Part shown: positions 10,701-16,477 of the stretch, one piece after another | How positions within the stretch are numbered: the first letter of the stretch is position 1 | Layout: the number at the start of each line of letters is the position of its first letter | Assembly: GCA_049282265.1 (NCBI GenBank) | Contig: JBAPTR010000162.1 | Location: 1-64,000, forward strand | Origin: CAYUCJ01 sp049282265 | GTDB lineage: Bacteria > Desulfobacterota > DSM-4660 > Desulfatiglandales > Desulfatiglandaceae | DNA: 64,000 nucleotides | Direction of reading: 5' to 3' | Position numbers and translations under genes: made by a program | The notes under the pieces: model-generated | Seen by the model: only the letters and a program-made list of their open reading frames with translations | Database searches by the model: none | Told to the model about the DNA's origin: nothing

Positions 10701-10756
10701 GACGCATGACACGCCGTTCCTCCGCAAAGAAGCAGGTGGGTTCTAAATGTTTTCAT
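7727..10756 (-). CDS. NuoF/HydB-like NADH-binding subunit fused to a GltD-like NAD(P)H oxidoreductase
   Basis: A 1009-aa multidomain flavoprotein. Residues 1-95 are a thioredoxin-like [2Fe-2S] domain (CGGTAC at 11-16, GCNGFC at 47-52). Residues from about 110-540 are NuoF, with the FMN/NAD(H) loop GRGGAGFPTGLKWEF at about 166-180, NADEGDPGAFMDR, and the [4Fe-4S] motif ESCGKCTPCREG. From about residue 550 a GltD-type module begins: Cys-rich CINACPVGQQVP and CGRVCTHPCTSVC, then two Rossmann motifs, VAVIGGGPGGLAASYHLALL and KVAVIGGGNVAVDVARTCRR. It should pass electrons between NAD(P)H and Fe-S partners of a formate dehydrogenase or hydrogenase complex. A GGAGG sits just before the ATG. Fusions of these two modules are known in anaerobes; the GltD half may add a second pyridine-nucleotide site. 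Confidence 0.9.
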   Translation of the reverse strand: MKTFRTHLLLCGGTACHASGSVEVKETLEKEIVARGLDKEVRVIETGCNGFCAQGPVLVVQPDAIFYQRVTAGDVPEIVEEHLLKGRPVKRLFYVEPASFETIPGLNEIPFFSKQLLRVLRNRGILDPEVIDEYIARDGYQGAAKALLEMAPEEIVGEMKKSGLRGRGGAGFPTGLKWEFASRSKNDVKYVLCNADEGDPGAFMDRSVLEADPHAVLEGMIIAAKAIGAHQGYIYCRAEYPLALRRLDIAINQAREYGLLGEDILGSGFDFDLEVYQGAGAFVCGEETALMNSIEGKRGMPRPRPPFPAHQGLWKKPSVLNNVETLANVAQIILNGGDWYAAIGTEGSKGTKVFALSGAVNNIGLVEVPMGTSLREIIYEIGGGIPDNKKFKAVQLGGPSGGCVPGHLLDTPTDYEAIAKVGAIMGSGGMIVMDETTCMVDMARFFLDFCQEESCGKCTPCREGTRRMLEILNRITEGKGVMEDLDELEELSTFVKDSALCGLGQTAPNPVLATLRYFRHEFEEHILEKRCAAGVCDHLFKAKCINACPVGQQVPGYLSLVAEGRYDDAISLIYQDNPLPGICGRVCTHPCTSVCLRGQTDEPMAIPQIKRFAADMARKREFTVAVTKAPPKDQKVAVIGGGPGGLAASYHLALLGYEPTIYEELPKLGGMLRYGIPEYRLPRDILDQEIDFILKTGVTAKTGQRVGRDVSMDELMEDYDALFVAVGAHKSLSTRIPGEDLPGVKGGAEFLREVELGTTPDVGKKVAVIGGGNVAVDVARTCRRMGAEVTIVYRRERKDMPAYEEEIEDALEEGIELKVLVAPKSITEANGRLAFELDECELKEFDQSGRRRPIPIDGCVIAQEYDTIFAAIGQRPDLSFSTSMKSRHNTIQADWRTLATNLPGVFAGGDAITGPARVVDALAAGKRAAFEIDKFLAKKRGGAPGEEQVEEIRITMEVPEEVIKQPMEVMPKLAPEKRTTSFAEVELGYDEETARRECSRCLRCDVKLE

Positions 10757-10799
10757 CGAATGGCCTCCTTAGCTCATATCTAGTCTTTCTTTATGCGTT

Positions 10800-11171
10800 C
10801 TATTCCATTCTGGCCAGTGCAAAATCCGTCTGGACTTCGCCAAGCATGACGTGTCGTTTGAAAACCTGGCGCATCTTTTTCGAATCCACATGCTGATAGA
10901 TGACCGGCTCCTGCCCCTGCATTTCCACTGTAACATTGGGCTCACTGCTGCACATCCCCATGCAACCTGAGGTGACGACCCGTATGTCCTCCCGGTCGGT
11001 TTCACTCATCTCCTGGAGAAGTGCATCCATGACCTCCCGGGCACCCGCTGCGATCCCGCACGTACCCATGTGCACCGTGATCTTAACCGTTGAGCCCCCT
11101 TCCCTGAGAGCGGTGTCTTTCTTTACTCTTTCCTTGATCTTCTTGAGATCATCAATGGTCAGCTTTGGCAT
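10800..11171 (-). CDS. Thioredoxin-like [2Fe-2S] ferredoxin
   Basis: A 123-aa protein with the thioredoxin-like [2Fe-2S] ferredoxin fold found in NuoE C-termini and HydB N-termini. The four ligands are in HMGTCGIAAGAREV (one Cys), VTSGCMGMCSSEP and the nearby pattern; the first pair is less standard than CxxxxC because only one Cys is seen in the first loop. It starts at ATG 11171, set by GGAGG 8 nt upstream, although the frame is open to 11201. It lies 43 bp before the NuoF-GltD gene and probably shuttles electrons to it. Confidence 0.8.
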   Translation of the reverse strand: MPKLTIDDLKKIKERVKKDTALREGGSTVKITVHMGTCGIAAGAREVMDALLQEMSETDREDIRVVTSGCMGMCSSEPNVTVEMQGQEPVIYQHVDSKKMRQVFKRHVMLGEVQTDFALARME

Positions 11172-11227
11172 TCTGTTTCCTCCATAGGGTCGACCGTGCA
11201 TTGATCTGCGTGCCCATCCACGGGCAC

Positions 11228-11550
11228 GATAATGACTTCCAACGAAGTCGCGACCTGCTCCTCATAGCGAGCCATTTTATTTGCTGCACCAGGAGGAGGG
11301 CCTGAGGGTCTTTTTCGGACGCTTTCTCATAGTGCACTTGGCACAGGGTTCCAACATGGACGGCTATTTGGGGTTTACGCCTCCAGAAGCCCTGGCGCTC
11401 TCTAATCGCTACCCTTAAACCCCAAATGGGCGTTCATCCCCTCCGGAGTGTTTAGAAAGGGTCTGAAAAAGAGTGTCAGGTTCGGCTCCTCTTCGTACCT
11501 CATGGGCCGCCGCTTGCGGCATAAACCAGCTTTTTACGAAGTCATCAAAT
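11228..11550. repeat. Palindromic intergenic element, copy 2
   Basis: A family member lying between the GHKL ATPase gene and the [2Fe-2S] gene, inside one leftward gene run. Outer arms are CCTGAGGGTC followed by TTTTTCGGACGCTTTCT (from 11301) and AGAAAGGGTCTGAAAAAGA (from 11454), with two mismatches. The inner arms carry GGACGGCTATTTGGGGTTTA and AAACCCCAAATGGGCGT. The ends carry ATGACTTC (left) and GAAGTCAT (right), a possible short terminal inverted repeat. No credible gene lies in 11172-11565. Confidence 0.85.
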
Positions 11551-11565
11551 CATAACCGGGTCTCT

Positions 11566-12144
11566 TCAGCGAGGACCGGGCGTTTTGGAGGCGGATGGTC
11601 CAACCTCCCTCAAGGCCGCCTCTGATTTTCGAATCATCTCAGTGAGGTGCATGAGCACCCTGGGGTTGTTAATGGGTACCTCTTCGAGACCTTCCTTGAT
11701 CTCTCTCGTATCAAAGGTGAACTTCTCTCCATCCACCTCATGATCATAGACCAGATCCAGATGAGGATGACCCATGAGGATCGTGCTGATACACCCGGCA
11801 ATATCACCCATGGGGGGGAGGTCGATGTGGGTCAGGCCGAATGTGGCCTCCACTCGGGTCCCCCTGCCCTCACGGGATGTCAACTTGAAGGTTCCGCCAC
11901 ACCTCCTGCTGGTTTCGCGGAAGAGGGAAAGGCCCAGTCCCACACGCCGGGTTTGTCTCGTTGTGTAGAAAGGATCCATCACCTTTTCAAGGTTTTCTGA
12001 GGATATGCCCAGGCCGTTGTCCTCTATCGTAACGCTCAACAGATCATCCGCTCTCGTTTCCGAGAGGAAGATACCGATGAACGTCGCCCCTGCATCCAGT
12101 CCATTCTCGGCAATATCCAGGATATGGAGTGACATCTCTCTCAA
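11566..12144 (-). CDS. GHKL-type ATP-binding protein (histidine-kinase-like ATPase domain)
   Basis: A 192-aa stand-alone ATPase domain. Visible GHKL boxes are the N box (LHILDIAENGLDAGA), the G1 box (IEDNGLGIS) and the G2 region (GLGLSLFRETSRRCGG followed by GGRGTRV-like residues). No sensor, membrane or dimerisation/His-phosphotransfer segment precedes it. The family is commonly found beside [FeFe]-hydrogenase and DRTGG genes in anaerobes. The start is TTG 12144, abutting the PHP stop at 12145, or ATG 12135. A regulatory ATPase role with the neighbouring hydrogenase-like protein is inference. Confidence 0.8.
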   Translation of the reverse strand: MREMSLHILDIAENGLDAGATFIGIFLSETRADDLLSVTIEDNGLGISSENLEKVMDPFYTTRQTRRVGLGLSLFRETSRRCGGTFKLTSREGRGTRVEATFGLTHIDLPPMGDIAGCISTILMGHPHLDLVYDHEVDGEKFTFDTREIKEGLEEVPINNPRVLMHLTEMIRKSEAALREVGPSASKTPGPR

Positions 12145-12882
12145 TCATATCTCCACCGCCCTGCCCGATTGTCCCTGGAGGGCCATTCTGATTTCACCCA
12201 CGTTGGAGGCAGCCATGGTCAAACGCGAAAAGCGACGCCCTACATCGGAGAGAAAATGGGCGTCCGAGGAAGTCAACAAGGCCAATCCAAGCTTGTCCAG
12301 GATGTCTTTTCCTCCTTTTCCGGCCCACCCCGGGTCGGAAACTTCAAGGGCATCAAGCTTCACTTCCGGTGGAACGAATCCCAACTGGCTGAGGATGCTG
12401 TAACTGGGTCTGTCCACATGGGAAGCCACGCAAAGCCCATCCAGACCATGTATCTCACCGACGATTTCCTCCAAACCAAGTTCCACGGCACCTATCAGCA
12501 ACCGGTCGTTGAACCCCTCCACCTCGTCAAAGGCGTTTGCCACCACCTGATCTCCGAAAAATTCCGGTCTGTTGACGCCTGTCAAACCCCGGTAAATGAC
12601 TTCCTGCATGGCCAGTGCCTGGTTTGGCCGGTCAAAAATAGCCAGAACGTGCACTTCCTCTCTTGAATTGATCTCCATTCCAGGCAGGACATGAACACCG
12701 CAAACCTTTCCCGCCTGGACAGCAGCTTCAACGTTTTCCGCTGAGTTGTGATCACAGAGCGCGATGATATCCAACCCCTCAGCCCTGCTCTTCTCTGCGA
12801 TCCTCTTGGGGCTCATGTCAAGATCTGCGCAGGGCGATAGACAGGAATGGATGTGCAGATCCGCCTTATATGTTCTCATCAT
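12145..12882 (-). CDS. PHP-domain phosphoesterase
   Basis: A 245-aa polymerase-and-histidinol-phosphatase fold protein of the YciV/TrpH type. It has metal-binding motifs ADLHIHSCLSPC near the N-terminus, ALCDHNSAEN, the central PGMEINSREEVHVLAIF, and late SHVDRPSY and SSDAHFLSDVG. These His/Asp residues would hold a trinuclear metal site cleaving phosphoesters. The gene is tightly packed between a DRTGG protein and a GHKL ATPase, as in [FeFe]-hydrogenase-associated clusters of other anaerobes. The substrate is unknown; a signalling nucleotide is possible but unsupported. Confidence 0.85.
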   Translation of the reverse strand: MMRTYKADLHIHSCLSPCADLDMSPKRIAEKSRAEGLDIIALCDHNSAENVEAAVQAGKVCGVHVLPGMEINSREEVHVLAIFDRPNQALAMQEVIYRGLTGVNRPEFFGDQVVANAFDEVEGFNDRLLIGAVELGLEEIVGEIHGLDGLCVASHVDRPSYSILSQLGFVPPEVKLDALEVSDPGWAGKGGKDILDKLGLALLTSSDAHFLSDVGRRFSRLTMAASNVGEIRMALQGQSGRAVEI

Positions 12883-12909
12883 CTGCGTTCAACCGCGAAC
12901 CTCTCAACA

Positions 12910-13245
12910 CTAAATCAGCCCACACTCATAGAGCTTCCCGGCAAGCCGGTACCCCGTCAACGGGGTGGTCAGGACACAAATGCCCTCCTCGTCCGCTTTG
13001 GCAACGGTCTCCTGATCCGGTTGATGTCCGTTCACGAGGATGATGGCGGCCAGTTCCCGGAGAAGGGCCACCGCCACAATATTCTGATGCCCCTGGACCG
13101 TCAGCCATACGGCCCCCTTTTCGGCATTGGCCATCACATCACTCAGCAGGTCACCGCAGTATCCACCGGATATTTCATGATCGACGGATTCGTTCCCCGC
13201 GACAATCTTCAAGGGCAATTTGTCAATTATTTCTTTTAATTTCAC
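12910..13245 (-). CDS. DRTGG-domain protein 1
   Basis: A 111-aa protein made of a single DRTGG domain, a small fold otherwise found between CBS or phosphotransacetylase domains. Sequence includes GYCGDLLSDVMANAEKG, VWLTVQGHQNIVAVALLREL and AIILVNGHQP. The start is set to GTG 13245, which overlaps the hydrogenase-like stop as GTGA and gives VKLKEIIDKL. That matches the MKLSDIKSIL start of the second DRTGG protein at 15020-15400. The two are paralogues within one gene run. Ligand binding and function are unknown. Confidence 0.8.
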   Translation of the reverse strand: MKLKEIIDKLPLKIVAGNESVDHEISGGYCGDLLSDVMANAEKGAVWLTVQGHQNIVAVALLRELAAIILVNGHQPDQETVAKADEEGICVLTTPLTGYRLAGKLYECGLI

Positions 13246-14501
13246 AGGCACCCCCTAGTTTTTTCATTGAGAAAGACGCAACTGTCCAGACCAGCCTTGC
13301 CGTCGGCTACATCTTCGGCAAAGGTTTCACAATCGGGAGAACCGCACATTCCGCATTCCTTCCTTGGGAGGCCTTTCAACAGCTCTTCCACGCGTTTTTG
13401 TCTCTGGATTCGGGTCGAGAGGGCCTGGCTTGAAAGGGTCTTTTCTTTAGCATAATTCAACTTGTCTGTAAAAAACCAGCCCCTATCGTAGAGTTTCTTG
13501 ACATATCCGTATTTGACGCGTTTTTCCACACCGTACATCCTCACCAGGTGACGGACCAGGTGCTTGGCCTGATACTTGTCCGCCACCGTGAAAAGGCCGC
13601 CGACACAACCTTCACTGCATATCCTGAACTCCACGTAGTCAATGCCGGGGAGCCTTCCCATCTCAATTTTTTCCAGGTATTCCATAGTGTCCTGGAGTCC
13701 CGAGACGGCAAGGCCATTCAAATGCATGCCTGATATCTCCCCTCCTGTCATTCCCCATCCCAGGCCCACACCGCCCGAGTGATGGAGCACCTGATCCTCC
13801 TCCACTTCCTCTATGTTTTTTTTGAGTTCGCCGTAGATACCGGAAATTCCTACGGCACCATCAATATGGGAATGCTTTTGAAAAAAAGGCTCCTGGATGC
13901 TGATCATCTTTGCAGGGCAGGGAGTGATATGCAGGGTTCTGATGTCCGATTCATCGCACGCGTGCTTGGCAGCCAGCCGCTTTTTCACTTCCCTTGCCAC
14001 GATTTCCCTCGGCGGTGCCAGGGGCGGAATATGTTTGAGAAGCCCGGGGAACCGACAGGCGATGAGCTTCGTTACCACGGGGCAGACCGGCGAGATGAGG
14101 GGCCATGGCGCATGCTCCTTTTGTCTGTTCTCCTCAATATAGAGTTCGATGGCCACGTTGAACATCTCATTGGTGTAGGATTCATCGTGTACGTAGGAAA
14201 AACCCATCCGCTTCAGGCCGAGGAGAATATCGTTCGGCGTCACGTCTTCACCGAATTGCGAATAAAGAACGGTGGAGGCGGCGACGACTGAATAGCCGGG
14301 CCCCACCGTGTCTCCCCTGTCGCCGGCGATCACACGGATCGCCCCTCTGGGGCACACGCGAATACATTCCCCGCAATAGATACATACCCCCGCAACTTCG
14401 GCCACCCGTCCATCCCGTACCCGTATGGCCTTTGTGGGGCAGGCCTTCATGCAGAGGATGCACCCGTTACAGAGTTGTTCATCTATCTCAATATGCTGCA
14501 T
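13242..14501 (-). CDS. [FeFe]-hydrogenase-like large-subunit-domain protein with ferredoxin and C-terminal Fe-S domain
   Basis: About 419 aa. An N-terminal 2x[4Fe-4S] ferredoxin (CNGCILCMKACPTKAI, CIYCGECIRVCPRGAI) is followed by an [FeFe]-hydrogenase H-cluster domain and a terminal Fe-S domain (CGMCGSPDCETFAEDV). The three H-cluster motifs are present but altered. L1 is SPVCPVVTKL, where the cluster-ligand Cys remains but the proton-relay Cys of TSCCP is Val. L2 is TPCPAKMIS, keeping the Cys and Lys. L3 is RICSEGCVGG, with both Cys. It could thus bind an H-cluster but be a poor or sensory hydrogenase. ATG 14501 has AAGGAG upstream; GTG 14531, overlapping the previous stop, is an alternative. 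Neighbouring GHKL, DRTGG and PHP genes fit a sensing role. Confidence 0.85.
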   Translation of the reverse strand: MQHIEIDEQLCNGCILCMKACPTKAIRVRDGRVAEVAGVCIYCGECIRVCPRGAIRVIAGDRGDTVGPGYSVVAASTVLYSQFGEDVTPNDILLGLKRMGFSYVHDESYTNEMFNVAIELYIEENRQKEHAPWPLISPVCPVVTKLIACRFPGLLKHIPPLAPPREIVAREVKKRLAAKHACDESDIRTLHITPCPAKMISIQEPFFQKHSHIDGAVGISGIYGELKKNIEEVEEDQVLHHSGGVGLGWGMTGGEISGMHLNGLAVSGLQDTMEYLEKIEMGRLPGIDYVEFRICSEGCVGGLFTVADKYQAKHLVRHLVRMYGVEKRVKYGYVKKLYDRGWFFTDKLNYAKEKTLSSQALSTRIQRQKRVEELLKGLPRKECGMCGSPDCETFAEDVADGKAGLDSCVFLNEKTRGCL

Positions 14502-14530
14502 GTGCTCCTTATGTTGAGGCAGGCTCTCCA

Positions 14531-14995
14531 CTAGGGTTCCTCAGTCAGGCGAAAGTGGATTTCCAATCGGGTTCCCTTTCCCGGTTCCGATTGTACATTC
14601 AATAAATCGGCATTCTTCCTGATGTTTGGAAGACCCATTCCGGCACCAAATCCCATTTCCCTGAATTCCGGGAGGGCGGTTGAAAACCCCTCTCTGAATG
14701 CTGCTTCAATGTCCTCGATCCCGTTCCCGTCATCACTGACTTCCAGGACTATTTCCTCCGTACTGACTTGAAGGGCAAGCTCCCCTTTTCCGCCGTACAT
14801 GACCACGTTCATCTCAGCCTCGTAGGCGCAGACAGAGGCGCGACGGATCAGATCCGCCTCGAAGCCGATATTTCTCAGGACCCTTTGCACCTGGAGAGAG
14901 GCTTCTCCGGCTCGGACGAAATCCCTTGGTTCGATATCAAACCGCTTGGATAATTGTGGCTTTTCAGTAGTGATTGTCACACCGCCGGCGTTCAC
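14531..14995 (-). CDS. Anti-sigma/RsbT-like GHKL ATPase domain protein
   Basis: A 154-aa protein of the RsbW/RsbT-like ATPase type. The N box is VCAYEAEMNVVMYG. G1 is VSDDGNGIEDIE and G2 is MGFGAGMGLPNIRKNADLL, ending in GKGTRLEI. Family members are small serine kinases or ATP-dependent switch proteins. It is distinct in type from the other GHKL protein at 11566-12144. It sits directly upstream of the [FeFe]-hydrogenase-like gene, and its stop touches the possible GTG start there (TAGTG). The partner is unknown. Confidence 0.8.
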   Translation of the reverse strand: MNAGGVTITTEKPQLSKRFDIEPRDFVRAGEASLQVQRVLRNIGFEADLIRRASVCAYEAEMNVVMYGGKGELALQVSTEEIVLEVSDDGNGIEDIEAAFREGFSTALPEFREMGFGAGMGLPNIRKNADLLNVQSEPGKGTRLEIHFRLTEEP

Positions 14996-15019
14996 GGGTT
15001 ATAGACAAGAAGGCCCTCC

Positions 15020-15400
15020 TTAAGACTGTTTCTCGAGGGAAACCTTATCAGGCCTCCGCTCCACCCCATGGAGCCCCTCACGATAAAGTCTTCCACACGC
15101 GGAATACATGGTATACGGGGTGGTCAACATGGGCAGACCATGCTCGGCCGCGTGTTCTTTCATCTCAGCGCTCGGATGTTTTCCACGAACCAGGACCACC
15201 GCCGCCACGCCGGAAATAACCGATGTCCGGACAACCTGTATGTTGTTGAGCCCCGTCAACAGGACCGAACCGCTCGTGGGCCCCGTGAGCATATCACTCA
15301 TCAGGTCACTTCCCGTGCCGGCCAACACCGGGATATCCAATTTGTCCTCTCCGACGATCACTTCCGCCTTCAGGATGCTTTTGATATCTGACAGTTTCAT
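15020..15400 (-). CDS. DRTGG-domain protein 2
   Basis: A 126-aa single-domain DRTGG protein paralogous to the one at 12910-13245. It shares GTGSDLMSDMLTGPTSG, the VLLTGLNNIQVVRTSVIS region, and LPMLTTPYTMYSACGRLYREGL with ILTTPLTGYRLAGKLYECGL in the other copy. The ATG at 15400 is chosen because it aligns with the start of the paralogue; the frame is open upstream into element copy 3 without similarity. The extra C-terminal tail (VERRPDKVSLEKQS) is polar. Function unknown. Confidence 0.8.
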   Translation of the reverse strand: MKLSDIKSILKAEVIVGEDKLDIPVLAGTGSDLMSDMLTGPTSGSVLLTGLNNIQVVRTSVISGVAAVVLVRGKHPSAEMKEHAAEHGLPMLTTPYTMYSACGRLYREGLHGVERRPDKVSLEKQS

Positions 15401-15444
15401 GGTCAAAACCAATCTTGATGGAATCCTAAAAAAACCCTTCCATG

Positions 15445-15918
15445 GACACGATGATGACTTCCAACGAAGTCGTGACCCCCAAGAGCCAGGCAAACGGCAT
15501 ATTCCAGAAGCTACGCTCCCTCCGTCGTCCATGAATCCTCGCTCAGGGATTTCGCCCCTTCCACTGTCCTGTTCCAGGGCCGAAATGACGCCGCTTCAGG
15601 AACATCCCGTTCACCTGCTCTTCATACGCGAAACCCCGTGCCATCCCAAATCGGAACTCAGGAGCAGAACCTGAGGGTCTTTTTCAGACCCTTTCTCATA
15701 GTGCACTTGGCACCAAACACCGACATGGACGGCTATTTGGGGTTTACGCCTCCCAATCCCCACGCGCTTCTATGAATTTATGCCAAACCCCAAATCGGCG
15801 TCCATCCCCTACCGAAGTGGTTAGAAAGGGTCTGAAAAAGACCCTCAGGTTCTGCTCCACTTCGTTGCTCATAGGCTGCCGCTTGCGACATAAACCAGCT
15901 CCTACAAAGTCGTCTGGT
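15445..15918. repeat. Palindromic intergenic element, copy 3
   Basis: The longest and best-paired copy. The outer arms form a perfect 27-bp inverted repeat, 15670-15696 with 15823-15849 (core TCTTTTTCAGACCCTTTCT). The inner core has GGACGGCTATTTGGGGTTTA at about 15727 and AAACCCCAAATCGGCGTCCA at about 15785. The left flank from about 15500 matches copy 1. A DNA-level dyad, GACTTC with GAAGTC, lies near 15453-15468. It fills the whole gap between the NuoE-like gene and DRTGG protein 2. Confidence 0.88.
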
Positions 15919-15922
15919 TTGA

Positions 15923-16423
15923 TCATTCATATTGGTTAAGGATTTCCCTCACCTTGTCGGGACGAACCCCCCCATGGGTATCCTCATCCACCACCACGGC
16001 GGGGGCCAGACCGCAGGCCCCGAGACAACGAACCGTTTCAAGTGAAAAGCGGCGGTCTTCACTGGTTTGCCCGGGCACCAGGTGGAAATCATCGTTCAAC
16101 CGTTTGAGAATGGGCTTGGTCCCTCTGACATAGCAGGCCGTCCCCAGACAGACCTTGATGACATGGCGCCCCTTGGGCACCATGGTAAAGAAGGAATAAA
16201 AGGTCACGACACCGTAAATGGTACTCCCGGGGATATTGAGGCGTTCACCAATGTATTCCTGCAACTCCACCGGGAGATACCCTGTAGCACGCTGGCATTC
16301 TTCCAGTACCGGGATGAGACACCCGGGCCTGTCCTTGAACTCCTCTACAATTTCATCTACCCGGGCCATCACTTCTGGGTTCAAGTCGGGGTTAACGGCC
16401 TCAAGATCTTCCATCATGTGCAT
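15923..16423 (-). CDS. NuoE/HydC-like [2Fe-2S] subunit
   Basis: A 166-aa subunit with an N-terminal helical region and a thioredoxin-like [2Fe-2S] domain. The four Cys are in KVCLGTACYVRG and VRCLGACGLAPAVVVD. TIYGVVTFYSFF is the typical NuoE segment. It would pair with the NuoF-like subunit to carry electrons between NAD(P)H and the formate dehydrogenase Fe-S clusters. It follows fdhA by 54 bp, supporting an FdhA-NuoE-NuoF complex. The NuoF-like gene is unusually distant, about 5 kb downstream in the same orientation. Confidence 0.92.
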   Translation of the reverse strand: MHMMEDLEAVNPDLNPEVMARVDEIVEEFKDRPGCLIPVLEECQRATGYLPVELQEYIGERLNIPGSTIYGVVTFYSFFTMVPKGRHVIKVCLGTACYVRGTKPILKRLNDDFHLVPGQTSEDRRFSLETVRCLGACGLAPAVVVDEDTHGGVRPDKVREILNQYE

Positions 16424-16477
16424 GTTCTGTTCTCCTTGTTTCAGATAGGGTATTAGATGAACGGCCGCAGCCCCTGT

